DNA of 64,000 nucleotides. It comes from Streptomyces sp. NBC_00442 (GTDB taxonomy: Bacteria > Actinomycetota > Actinomycetes > Streptomycetales > Streptomycetaceae). The position numbers were made by a program, and so were the translations under genes. The notes beneath the pieces were generated by a model. The model saw only the letters and a list, made by a program, of their open reading frames with translations, made no database searches and was not told the DNA's origin. Location: positions 248,001-312,000 of the forward strand of contig NZ_CP107918.1 in NCBI RefSeq assembly GCF_036014195.1, in the 5' to 3' direction. This document shows, piece by piece, positions 16,575 through 24,623 of this stretch. The stretch's first letter is position 1. Each line of letters starts with the position of its first letter.

Positions 16575-18049
16575 ACGCCGCTCCCGGTCCGGGAGCCGGC
16601 CGTGCGGGCCGACTCGAAGGTGTGCTCGCGCAGGTCGGCGCGGAGCGGTGCGGTGGGCGGAAGGTCGGCGCGGTCGTCGTGCAGGACGATGGCGGCCAGC
16701 GGCAGCCCTGCGGCGGTGGCGCGGTCCTCCAGCCGGCCGAGCAGACCGGCCGCGGGCAGGGCCCGCACGAGAAGGTGCAGATGGACGCCGCCGCCCGGCT
16801 CCTCGGTGAGGGTGTACCGGGCGGGCAGCGGCACCTGCGGCTCCGCCTCGATCAGGTCGAGCAGGGCCCGGGTGGGCAGTTCGGCGCTGCGCGGCCCGCT
16901 CCAGCGGCCCAGGACCGCCGACGTGGCGGGCATGTGGGCCAGTTCGCAGCCGGGCTCGGCGTCGGGGATGCGGACGAGGTCCCCGGTGGCGTAGCGAAGG
17001 AGAAGGGTGCATTCGCGGTAGGGGACGTACGGGGTGTGCACGATCATGCCCGTCGCGCCGGGCGGTGTCGGCTCCCAGGTGAGGGGGTCGAGCACCTCCA
17101 TGTGGCCGAACTCGCTGGTGTGGTGCAGGTGTCCGGCCCTACAGGGGGTGGCTCCTGACGGCAGGGTCTCGGTCATCAGGTACGAGGTGGAGACGGGCGC
17201 GCCGAAAACCGCCTCGGCCCTCTCGCTCAGCGGTGTGGACAGCACCTCGCCGCCGACCCCGATGCTTTCCAGGCCGAAGTCGGCGGCTCGCCAGCCGCCG
17301 CTCTCGGCGAGTTGCACGAGGGCCGCGAGGTAGGAGGCCGAGGCCGTGAGGTGGGTGATCTGCGGGGACTTGCCGGGCAGTCCGAGCGGCGCGGCGAGGC
17401 GGTCGAGGGCGACGGAGGGGTCGACCGTGCCGAACTGGACGAAGGAGGCACCGACCCGGGTCGCCGACTCGGCCGCGTTGAGCAGGGGCAGGGTGGCACG
17501 CGAGCAGCCCGCGTAGGCGAGGGTGTGACGGGGGCGCAGGCCGAGGCCGAGGGCCGCCGAGATCGTGCTGAGCGCGATGGTGGTGTCGAGTTCGGCGCGC
17601 GAGTACCAGACCGCGGTGGGTGTGCCGCTGGTGCCGGTGGTCAGGGCCATCAGGGCGGGGACGGCCGCGGACGAGACGAACGCGGTCGGCATGGACCGCA
17701 GCGCCTTCTTGGGCGTGACCGGTACACGGGCGAAGGATTGAGCGTCCAACTCATCGGGGCTCAGCCCGAGTTCGCCGAACACCTGTTGGTAGTACGCGGT
17801 GTGCCGGACGGCGGCGCGGGCGGTGGCGCGCAGGCTGCGCCGGGTGACGGTGAGACGGACGTCGGGGTCGATCTGCGCGGCCTGGCCGGACTGGCCCGGC
17901 AGGAGCGCCGAATCCGCCCCGGGTTCACCGAACTCGGCGAGGGTGGCGACCAGGTCACGGGCGATCCGCTCCAGGTCCTGCGGGCGGATCCGGCGGTTGC
18001 GCAGGATCGCCATGCCGTAGCGGAGTTGACTCAGGGCGGTGCCGAACAC
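16571..18049 (-). CDS. PaaK/LuxE-like adenylate-forming enzyme
   Basis: A 492-residue ANL-superfamily protein. The nucleotide loop is LTTGTSGTPTAV (137-146). YLMTE (290-294) is the A5 motif, and YATGDLVRIPD (353-363) the A7 motif with its ATP-ribose Asp. The N-terminal VRHTAYYQQVFGELGLSPDE and PVTPKKALR are typical of phenylacetate-CoA ligase and acyl-protein synthetase relatives. It should activate a carboxylate as an acyl-AMP. The C-terminal subdomain is short and variable, and the acceptor (CoA, peptide or other) is unknown. It lies between the 22-residue peptide and the presenilin-like protease in one operon. Confidence 0.85.
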   Translation of the reverse strand: MFGTALSQLRYGMAILRNRRIRPQDLERIARDLVATLAEFGEPGADSALLPGQSGQAAQIDPDVRLTVTRRSLRATARAAVRHTAYYQQVFGELGLSPDELDAQSFARVPVTPKKALRSMPTAFVSSAAVPALMALTTGTSGTPTAVWYSRAELDTTIALSTISAALGLGLRPRHTLAYAGCSRATLPLLNAAESATRVGASFVQFGTVDPSVALDRLAAPLGLPGKSPQITHLTASASYLAALVQLAESGGWRAADFGLESIGVGGEVLSTPLSERAEAVFGAPVSTSYLMTETLPSGATPCRAGHLHHTSEFGHMEVLDPLTWEPTPPGATGMIVHTPYVPYRECTLLLRYATGDLVRIPDAEPGCELAHMPATSAVLGRWSGPRSAELPTRALLDLIEAEPQVPLPARYTLTEEPGGGVHLHLLVRALPAAGLLGRLEDRATAAGLPLAAIVLHDDRADLPPTAPLRADLREHTFESARTAGSRTGSGV

Positions 18050-18115
18050 GGGGCCTCCTGGCCTGGACCGGACAGTGTGTCGCCCGGCCCAGGCCGGGGC
18101 CGGGGCCGCGGGAGA

Positions 18116-18184
18116 TCAGGCCATGTGCGCGAACATCGCGGCGGTGAGCGTGCTCAGTGCGTACTTGAGGTAGTGCTTGACCAT
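18116..18184 (-). CDS. 22-residue hydrophobic peptide, candidate RiPP or membrane-peptide precursor
   Basis: A tiny ORF with a perfect ribosome site (GGAGGAA, 8 bp before ATG). It begins MVKHYLKYAL, continues with a Ser/Thr/Ala/Leu stretch and ends MFAHMA. The N-terminus is basic and residues 6-19 are hydrophobic, as in a short membrane-inserted helix. It lies 66 bp upstream of the adenylate-forming enzyme on the same strand, followed by the presenilin-like protease. It has no Cys and no recognisable leader/core division. The near-ideal translation signal is the main evidence that it is real. I do not recognise it. Confidence 0.7.
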   Translation of the reverse strand: MVKHYLKYALSTLTAAMFAHMA

Positions 18185-18496
18185 GTGTCGGTTCCTCCCT
18201 CGTCGGGCGGCGGCTCGGTGCCGGCCACGTCCAGCGGTGCTGAGCTTCCGGTCGGATCGGCCGGTGAGCAGCGGCAGTCTAGGGACGTTGGGGAGAGCTT
18301 CACCAGATGTCGTGACCACTTAATGTTCACGACTTTCACGCATCGACTTCACATCGGCCGGGCATCGGACGCCGCCCCTTCGCGATGCCCGCGCGACGCC
18401 TGCGCGGCACCTCCGCAGCCCCTTCGCGGCCCCTTCGCGGCCGGAATTATGGCCTCCACCACACCCACCGGAAGCGCCTCGTGGTGAGGTGGCCCC
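18185..18496. other. Intergenic control region between peptide operon and lipoprotein gene
   Basis: This 312-bp divergent region holds the TCGTGA/TCACGA inverted repeat at 18310-18332 and tandem CCCCTTCGCGGC units near 18420-18442. No further gene is seen. Confidence 0.5.
18310..18332. promoter_or_regulatory. Inverted repeat upstream of peptide operon
   Basis: TCGTGA and TCACGA are perfect 6-bp arms separated by an A/T-richer 11-bp spacer (ccacttaatgt), unusual in this GC-rich DNA. It lies 126 bp upstream of the 22-residue peptide. A regulator-binding role is inferred. Confidence 0.4.
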
Positions 18497-19471
18497 ATGC
18501 GTACACGCCCTTCTTTCCTGCCTGTTCTCGCGGTGGCCGGCCTCCTGCTCACGGCCTGCGGGACGGAGCACACCGGCACCGGGAGCGCCGGCGCGCCCGC
18601 GCCGGCGTCCGGAGCGGTCGACGACGCGGGCAAGGACGGCGCGCGGATCACCTCGCTCACCCTGCCGTGGCGCTCCCCCGCGCCGGACGGCAGCGCTTCG
18701 TCCCCCGCCGCGGATCCGGCGGGCACATCGGGGCTCCCCCTCGACGACCCCACCAAGGACTCGGGGATCGTCGCCACTTTCGCCGTCACCAACACGGGTA
18801 CGCGGAGCCTGACGTACTCGGTGGCCGTCACGTTCATGAGCGGCGACGGCGGGGCGATGGCCGGGGGAACCGCGACCGTGCGCGACGTCGGTCCGGGAAA
18901 GACCGTGAACGGCTCGGTGCGGGCCGGGCATCTGCCGCCCTCCACACCGCGGATCACCCGGGCCAAGGTCTCCCGGGTGACCAAGGTCCCCGCGGGCGAG
19001 GCGCCGGCGGCGCCCGGCGCGTGCCCCGCCTCCGGCATCCGGGTCAGCTCCGACGAGGGCGACGCGGCCATGGGGCTGCGCATCGTCGGCCTGCATCTCG
19101 ACAACTGCGGGACCCGCGACTACACCGTCGAGGGCTATCCGCTCCTGGAGCTCCTGGACGGCGATCTCAAGGCCGTCGACGGCATCACGATCCTGCGCGG
19201 CAGCGGCGGGATCACCACCGGTGCCGGGCCGGACGAGAGGCCCCGGCGGGTCACGCTCAAGCCCGGCGAGTCGGCGATCTCCTCGTTGGTGTGGCGCAAC
19301 ACCACCGAGGCCGGCACCCCCGTGAACGTGCCCTATGTGCGGGTCCGCGCCAAGACGGGGGCCGGCCCGGTCGTGGTGACCCCGGATCTCGACCTCGGCA
19401 CCACAGGGCAGCTCGGCGTGAAGCCGTGGACCAGGGCGAAGCCGGCGGGCGCGGGGGCCGGCCGGCCGTGA
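18497..19471 (+). CDS. DUF4232-domain lipoprotein
   Basis: A 324-residue exported protein. The lipobox is LLLTACG (Cys21), after a short signal peptide MRTRPSFLPVLAVAG. Residues 30-165 form a linker and a first beta-rich domain (IVATFAVTNTGTRSLTYSVA). Residues 175-320 are a DUF4232 domain (CPASGIRVSSDEGDAAMGLR, HLDNCGTRDYTVEGYPLLEL) with the two conserved Cys. It should be anchored to the outer face of the membrane. The gene is monocistronic and its function is unknown. Confidence 0.88.
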   Translation: MRTRPSFLPVLAVAGLLLTACGTEHTGTGSAGAPAPASGAVDDAGKDGARITSLTLPWRSPAPDGSASSPAADPAGTSGLPLDDPTKDSGIVATFAVTNTGTRSLTYSVAVTFMSGDGGAMAGGTATVRDVGPGKTVNGSVRAGHLPPSTPRITRAKVSRVTKVPAGEAPAAPGACPASGIRVSSDEGDAAMGLRIVGLHLDNCGTRDYTVEGYPLLELLDGDLKAVDGITILRGSGGITTGAGPDERPRRVTLKPGESAISSLVWRNTTEAGTPVNVPYVRVRAKTGAGPVVVTPDLDLGTTGQLGVKPWTRAKPAGAGAGRP

Positions 19472-19819
19472 CCCGCTGCGGCCCGGTCAGTGACTGCGTC
19501 GGCGCCCGTGGCGGGGTCGCGCGGTGTGGCCGAAGCCGAAGGCGAGAAGGACGGCCATGATGAGCGGCGGCAGCGAAAGCATTGCGAGCGTCATGCACCG
19601 CGCCTGCCCGCTGCGCGGGCGCTGACGCTCTTCTCACCCGCTCGGCCCAACGCGCGGAACGCCCCTGGACGGGCCCGGCCAAGGCGTGGAGCGGATGTCG
19701 GCCGTTTCGCGCCCGGAGTTGCGGTAGCTGTGACGGCCCGTTTGTGGCGGGGTTGGAGGCAGGGATACGGCTTCGCATCCGGATGCCGACCTCTCCCCCG
19801 ACAGTCAGGAGTGATCCGC

Positions 19820-20641
19820 ATGAGCACTGGTGACATGTTCAACCGCCCGGAGGGGCTCAAGGGCCTGGTGGCCTACGACCCCGAAGGAGAGAAGATCGGC
19901 GGTGTCGAACAGGTCTACCTCGCCGACGACTCGGGCCGCCCGGAATGGGTGACGGTCAAGACGGGTCTGTTCGGCACCAAGGAGTCCTTCGTACCGCTGG
20001 CGGGCGCCCGCCAGGACAGCGAGGCTCTGCATGTCGCGTACCCCAAGAGCCTGGTCAAGGACGCCCCGCGCATGGACGCCGAGGAGCACCTGGACGTGGA
20101 CGCGGAGCGTGAGCTCTACCGCCACTACGGCGTCGACGGCCACGGCACGCGCACGCCGGGCCCCGGCGGGGCCGCCGGAAGCGTCGACGTACCCGGGAAC
20201 GCGACCGGCACCGACGTCCACGGCCGGTACGCCGAGGACGGGGAGTCCATCGTCCGCTCCGAGGAGCGGCTGCGCGTCGGCACCGAGAACGAGCAGGTGG
20301 GCCGTGCGCGGTTGCGCAAGGTCGTGGTGACCGAGGACGTGTCGACGACCGTTCCGGTCAGCCACGAGGAGGTCCGGGTCGTGCGCGAGCCGATCCGCGA
20401 GGGCGACCGGGCGCGTGCCGACATCGGCGAGGCGGAGACGGAAGTCACGCTCCACGCCGAGCGGCCCGTGGTGCGCAAGGAAGCCGTTCCGGTCGAGCGG
20501 GTGCGCCTGGAGACGGAGAAGGTCACCGAGCAGCAAGAGGTGAGCGACACCGTCCGCAAGGAGCAGATCCAGTACGACGACGCGACCCGCAAGGACGAGC
20601 GCCGTCGCGGTGACGGGCGGGGCGACAGGGGTCGCCGCTGA
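19820..20641 (+). CDS. PRC-barrel and DUF2382 (YsnF/AvaK-type) stress protein
   Basis: A 273-residue soluble protein. Residues 10-85 form a PRC-barrel (LVAYDPEGEKIGGVEQVYLA, EWVTVKTGLFGTKESFVPLA). Residues 140-255 are the charged DUF2382 repeat region (RSEERLRVGTENEQVGRARL, RVVREPI, VVRKEAVPVERVRLETEKV). The Arg/Lys-rich tail ends RRGDGRGDRGRR. These proteins are abundant in actinomycetes under osmotic and general stress. The ATG at 19820 is used because the region upstream lacks family similarity. A 19-bp-stem terminator follows. Confidence 0.92.
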   Translation: MSTGDMFNRPEGLKGLVAYDPEGEKIGGVEQVYLADDSGRPEWVTVKTGLFGTKESFVPLAGARQDSEALHVAYPKSLVKDAPRMDAEEHLDVDAERELYRHYGVDGHGTRTPGPGGAAGSVDVPGNATGTDVHGRYAEDGESIVRSEERLRVGTENEQVGRARLRKVVVTEDVSTTVPVSHEEVRVVREPIREGDRARADIGEAETEVTLHAERPVVRKEAVPVERVRLETEKVTEQQEVSDTVRKEQIQYDDATRKDERRRGDGRGDRGRR

Positions 20642-20660
20642 CCCGGCCGCGGTTGTCCGT

Positions 20661-20702
20661 CGCCGCCCGCCGTCCCGGGTGACCCCGGGACGGCGGGCGG
20701 CG
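20661..20702. terminator. Rho-independent-type terminator
   Basis: A perfect 19-bp stem (arms 20661-20679 and 20684-20702) with a TGAC loop, 20 bp after the stop of the PRC-barrel gene. It is also placed to stop transcripts from the minus-strand gene ending at 20752. Confidence 0.85.
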
Positions 20703-20751
20703 TCACGTGTTCGCCCCGCGCGCGGCCCGGTGAACCGGCCCGCGCGGCCCT

Positions 20752-21012
20752 TCAGCCGGTCGGTTCGTCCGGTATGGGATGGCCGGGACGCCTGCTGCCG
20801 GAGTGCGGGGCGCCGCGGCGGCCCGTGCCCGCCTCGTCGGTGTCGGGGATCTCCGGATCCGGCTTGTCGCCGTGCCCGCCGCTCTCGGCGTGGCCGGCGG
20901 CGTCCCAGGGGTCGCCCTCGGCGCCGGCCTGCTGGTCCGGCAGATCGTGGGGTACGGGCTCGGGAACGGGCGCTCCTGCGTCTCCCGGCCCCTCGGGCCT
21001 GCGGTCGCTCAC
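20752..21012 (-). CDS. Small Pro/Gly-rich acidic protein, unknown function
   Basis: An 86-residue low-complexity protein (VPEPVPHDLPDQQAGAEGD, HGDKPDPEIPDTDEAGTG) rich in Asp, Glu, Pro and Gly and predicted disordered. It is read as a gene because it fills a gap between two well-supported genes, has the composition of many Streptomyces hypothetical proteins, and an alternative gene is lacking. Confidence is moderate. No domain is recognised. Confidence 0.5.
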   Translation of the reverse strand: MSDRRPEGPGDAGAPVPEPVPHDLPDQQAGAEGDPWDAAGHAESGGHGDKPDPEIPDTDEAGTGRRGAPHSGSRRPGHPIPDEPTG

Positions 21013-21164
21013 GGTGGGGTGCTCGCTTTCGGTCGGAAACGGGTGCCCCGTCGCGTACCCCGCGCGGGCTGCTGTTCACCCCATTCGTCGGACCCGGGCC
21101 ATACCGATCCTCTACGGTACGAACAGGCCGCTGCTCACCGCGGTCCGTACGGAGGAGGAATCCT

Positions 21165-21701
21165 GTGCTGTCTCGCTACGGCCCCCAGAACGCTCCCGCG
21201 GGCGACGTGGGCACAGCGCTGATGATGATCGACTCCCGGCTCAAGGGCATCCACAACAACACGGCCGGTGGCGACGCTCAACAGCGGGCGCTGACAAAGC
21301 AGTTCAACGCCTCGCTCAGCCCGGAGGCCGTCGATGACGTGCTGGACGGCACCTGCACCCTGATCTACATGTTCATGACGTGGCTGCGCCAGGCCCACGA
21401 GGAGCACGACAAGGACGTCATCGAGTACGTCGTGCCCAACCTGGTGGCCTCGATGCGGATGATGCCCAAGAGCATCAGGCCCGAGGCCATCCCCACCATG
21501 GCCGCCCTGGTCATCGCCGCGAGCACCGGCCTGAGCCCGAATCTGTGGCGCAAGCAGTACGGGGACTGGACGGACGCGGAGATGACCCCGCTGGAGGCCA
21601 CCGCGTTCCTCCTCGCGGAACACATCAACCGCATCACCGACGACCCCGACTTCGCCACCCGCCTGATCGCCGAAGCCCTGCCGTCGTCGGACGACTTCTA
21701 G
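21165..21701 (+). CDS. Conserved-type helical protein, unknown function
   Basis: A 178-residue, mainly helical soluble protein. The start is GTG at 21165, with GGAGGAGGAA at 21151-21160. The sequence has mixed hydrophobic and charged helices (DVLDGTCTLIYMFMTWLRQA, HEEHDKDVIEYVVPNLVASM) and an acidic C-terminus (LPSSDDF). There is no signal peptide. I do not recognise a domain. It stands alone, so nothing about its neighbours suggests a role. Confidence 0.8.
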   Translation: MLSRYGPQNAPAGDVGTALMMIDSRLKGIHNNTAGGDAQQRALTKQFNASLSPEAVDDVLDGTCTLIYMFMTWLRQAHEEHDKDVIEYVVPNLVASMRMMPKSIRPEAIPTMAALVIAASTGLSPNLWRKQYGDWTDAEMTPLEATAFLLAEHINRITDDPDFATRLIAEALPSSDDF

Positions 21702-22187
21702 GCACGGCGCCCATCCGGGCCCGGCCTCCCGGGCCCTTCGGTCGGGTCCTTCGGTTCCTCCGCGTTCTCCGGGGTTCTCCGCGTTCTCCGGCGTTCCCCG
21801 GGGTTCTCCGCCGCGTTCTCCGGCGTTCCCCGGGGTTTCTGACATCGCCGGGCTTCCGGGCCCCTCATCGCACGCCGGCCCACTCCTGGCGGCGAACTGC
21901 CCTTCAGCCGTGCCGAGTTGGCGGCGCGCCGCCGAACGCGCGGCAGTTCCTCACTCGCGTCCCCGCTCCACCGTGCCGGCGATCCGCCCTGCCGGATAGG
22001 GAAACCCCTCGCCCTGCGCACAGTGCCTGTCCGGCACTCGCGCGGTCGCGGACACTCGTGCGTCGACGCGGCTCCTCCCCGAGCCGCGTTATCCGCACCC
22101 CCCGCACGTGTCCGCCGCCTTCCTCACGCGCTCTGTGCACCAGCGGCGGCATCCCCCGTGCACGACGCGAAAGGAACCCCCACTCCT
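21702..22187. other. Intergenic region with GTTCTCCG repeats
   Basis: This 486-bp gap before the M4 protease gene holds the repeat array at 21750-21840. The rest is GC-rich with no convincing gene. The protease promoter should lie near its 3' end. Confidence 0.5.
21750..21840. repeat. Tandem GTTCTCCG-type repeats
   Basis: Short units of the form GCGTTCTCCGG/GTTCCCCGGG repeat through about 90 bp. A 28-bp segment at 21781-21808 is repeated at 21813-21840 with one substitution. Both lie just downstream of the gene ending at 21701. Confidence 0.75.
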
Positions 22188-24362
22188 ATGGAGATACGAA
22201 GAGCCGGGAGACTCTTGACGGCCGCGCTGGCCTGCGTGTCCGTGTCCGCGATCGCCCTGCCCGCCGCCACCGCGGCGCCCGTACCGCGGCCCGCGCCCAC
22301 GCCCGCCGGCCCCGGGGCCTTCGCCGCGGCTCCCTACACCGCCGACCCGGCGCCCGCCGTCCGCAGCCGCGTCGTGGACGCCGCGCAGAAGGCGCTCGCG
22401 GCCCACGCCGGGGCCGCCCACAAGGCCGACGGGGACGCGTTCACGGTCCGCAACCTGGTGGTCGACCACGACGGTTCCGCAGCCGTCCGCTTCGACCGCA
22501 CGTACAAGGGGCTTCCCGCGTACGGCGGCGACGTCATCGTGCATCTGAAGAAGGACGGCGCGTACCAGTCGCTCGCCACCGGCTCGCAGACCTCGGGGGC
22601 GGTCTCCACCGAGCCCCAACTGGCCGCGTCCAGCGCCGTGAAGGTGTCCAGGGCCGCGTTCAGGGGCAGCGTCGGTTCCGTGTCCGACGCACACCTGGCG
22701 GTCCAGATGCAGGGCGCCGACGCCACCCTGGTCTGGGAAACCGTGGTCAGCGGCGAACGCCCGGACCGCACACCGAGCCGCCTGCACGTTTTGGTGGACG
22801 CCCGTACCGGCAAGGTCGTACGGACCAGTGACGAGGTGAGCACGTTCGCGGCCGAGGGGGCAGCGAACGGCGGCGTCACCTCGAAGGTCGGTGCGGCGGC
22901 GCAGGCCGCCGCACCGACGGTCGCCGGCACCGGCCAGTCGATCTACAGCGGCCGCGTCTCCCTCGACGTCACCCAGAGCGGCAGCGGCTACTCGATGCAG
23001 GACCCCTCGCACGGCAGCGGCTACACGACCAACCTCAACCACGCCACCAGCGGCACCGGTTCGGTCTTCACCAGTTCGAGCGGCACCTTCGGCAACGGCT
23101 CCACCAGCGACCCCGCGTCGGCCGGCGCGGACGCGCACTACGGCGCGGCTGAGACGTTCGACTACTACAAGAACGTGCAGGGACGCAACGGCATCTTCGG
23201 CGACGGCCGGGGCGTTCCGTCGCGGACGCACTACGGCAACGCGTACGTGAACGCGTTCTGGGACGGCACGCAGATGACGTACGGCGACGGGCAGAGCAAC
23301 GCGCGTCCGCTGGTCGAACTCGACGTCGCGGGACACGAGATGAGCCACGGCGTGAGCGGCGCCCTCACCGGCTGGGACGAGACCGGCGAGACCGGCGGCA
23401 TGAACGAGGGCACCAGCGACATCTTCGGCACGATGGTCGAGTTCTACGCCAACAACCCGGTCGACAAGCCCGACTACACCATGGGCGAGCTCATCAACAT
23501 CAACGGCGACAACAAGCCGCTGCGCTACATGTACAACCCGTCGCTCGACGGCTCGTCGCCCAACTGCTGGAACAGCGGCAACGGCAGCCTCGACCCGCAC
23601 TACTCGATGGGTCCGCTGAACCACTGGTTCTTCCTCGCGGCCGTCGGCAGCGGTGACCACGGTTACGGCAACAGCCCCACCTGCAACAGCTCCACGGTGA
23701 CCGGCATCGGCAACGACAAGGCCGCCAAGATCTGGTACAAGGCGCTCGCTTCCTACGCCAACAGCAGTGAGAACTACCACCAGGCGCGGACCGACTCGCT
23801 GAAGGCCGCCGCCGATCTGTACGGCACGCACTGCGCCGAGTACAACACCATCGACGCCGCCTGGGCGGCGGTCAGCGTCACCGGCGCCGACCCCGTTCCC
23901 GGCAGCTGCACCAGCCAGCCGGGCGCGCCCTCGGTGACCAACCCGGGCAGTCAGAGCGGCACCGTCGGCACCGCGGCCTCCCTCCAGATCCAGGCGAGCG
24001 ACCCCGGCGGCGAGACCCTCACCTACAGTGCGACCGGCCTGCCCGCCGGCCTGTCGATCAACGCCTCAACCGGGCTGGTCACCGGCACTCCGACCACCGC
24101 CGGCACCTCCTCCGTGACCGTCACGGCGAAGAACACCGACAACGCGACCGGCACGGCCTCCTTCACCTGGACCATCAGCGGCGGCGGCAACCCGCCGCAG
24201 GGCTGCGGCACCATCCCGGCCTGGAGCGCGAGCTCCAGTTACGTGCCGGGTGACCAGGTCGCGTACAACGGCCACAAGTGGTCCTCCCAGTGGTACTCGA
24301 CCGGCGCCGAGCCGGGCGCGGCCGGATCCTGGGCGGTCTGGAAGGACGCGGGCGCCTGCTGA
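22188..24362 (+). CDS. Secreted M4 (thermolysin-like) metalloprotease with Ig-like and chitin-binding-like tail
   Basis: A 724-residue preproprotein. It has a Sec signal peptide (LLTAALACVSVSAIALPAAT), then an FTP/PepSY-type propeptide to about residue 250. The M4 domain has zinc site HEMSH (383-387), Glu407 in GGMNEGTSD, and catalytic-region motifs DPHYSMGPLNHWFF and YANSSENYHQAR. After the protease comes an Ig-like putative-cadherin domain (SGTVGTAASLQIQASDPGGE), then a CBM5/12-like module (IPAWSASSSYVPGDQVAYNG, HKWSSQWYSTGAEPG). It should be exported and act on extracellular protein, perhaps while bound to chitin or cell wall. Confidence 0.92.
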   Translation: MEIRRAGRLLTAALACVSVSAIALPAATAAPVPRPAPTPAGPGAFAAAPYTADPAPAVRSRVVDAAQKALAAHAGAAHKADGDAFTVRNLVVDHDGSAAVRFDRTYKGLPAYGGDVIVHLKKDGAYQSLATGSQTSGAVSTEPQLAASSAVKVSRAAFRGSVGSVSDAHLAVQMQGADATLVWETVVSGERPDRTPSRLHVLVDARTGKVVRTSDEVSTFAAEGAANGGVTSKVGAAAQAAAPTVAGTGQSIYSGRVSLDVTQSGSGYSMQDPSHGSGYTTNLNHATSGTGSVFTSSSGTFGNGSTSDPASAGADAHYGAAETFDYYKNVQGRNGIFGDGRGVPSRTHYGNAYVNAFWDGTQMTYGDGQSNARPLVELDVAGHEMSHGVSGALTGWDETGETGGMNEGTSDIFGTMVEFYANNPVDKPDYTMGELININGDNKPLRYMYNPSLDGSSPNCWNSGNGSLDPHYSMGPLNHWFFLAAVGSGDHGYGNSPTCNSSTVTGIGNDKAAKIWYKALASYANSSENYHQARTDSLKAAADLYGTHCAEYNTIDAAWAAVSVTGADPVPGSCTSQPGAPSVTNPGSQSGTVGTAASLQIQASDPGGETLTYSATGLPAGLSINASTGLVTGTPTTAGTSSVTVTAKNTDNATGTASFTWTISGGGNPPQGCGTIPAWSASSSYVPGDQVAYNGHKWSSQWYSTGAEPGAAGSWAVWKDAGAC

Positions 24363-24623
24363 CCGGGGCGGCCGGCCTCGCCTTCTGAACGACTTCAACT
24401 CGCCCATACGAACGGGCCGTTGGTCAGCCGACCGACGGCCCGGTCGGCATGTCCGCGACCGGCCCGCAACCGCACCGCCGGCCGCGGCGCGAGCCGCCGC
24501 CGGATCGTCGATTGGTCTTGACCTTTCGGCGAGCACGGTCCTACATTCGGCGCGGCAGCACGAATGACCGGTTCACGCCCGGTGTCACAGGCGTGAACGA
24601 GGCTGTGTCCGGGAGGGCTTGCG

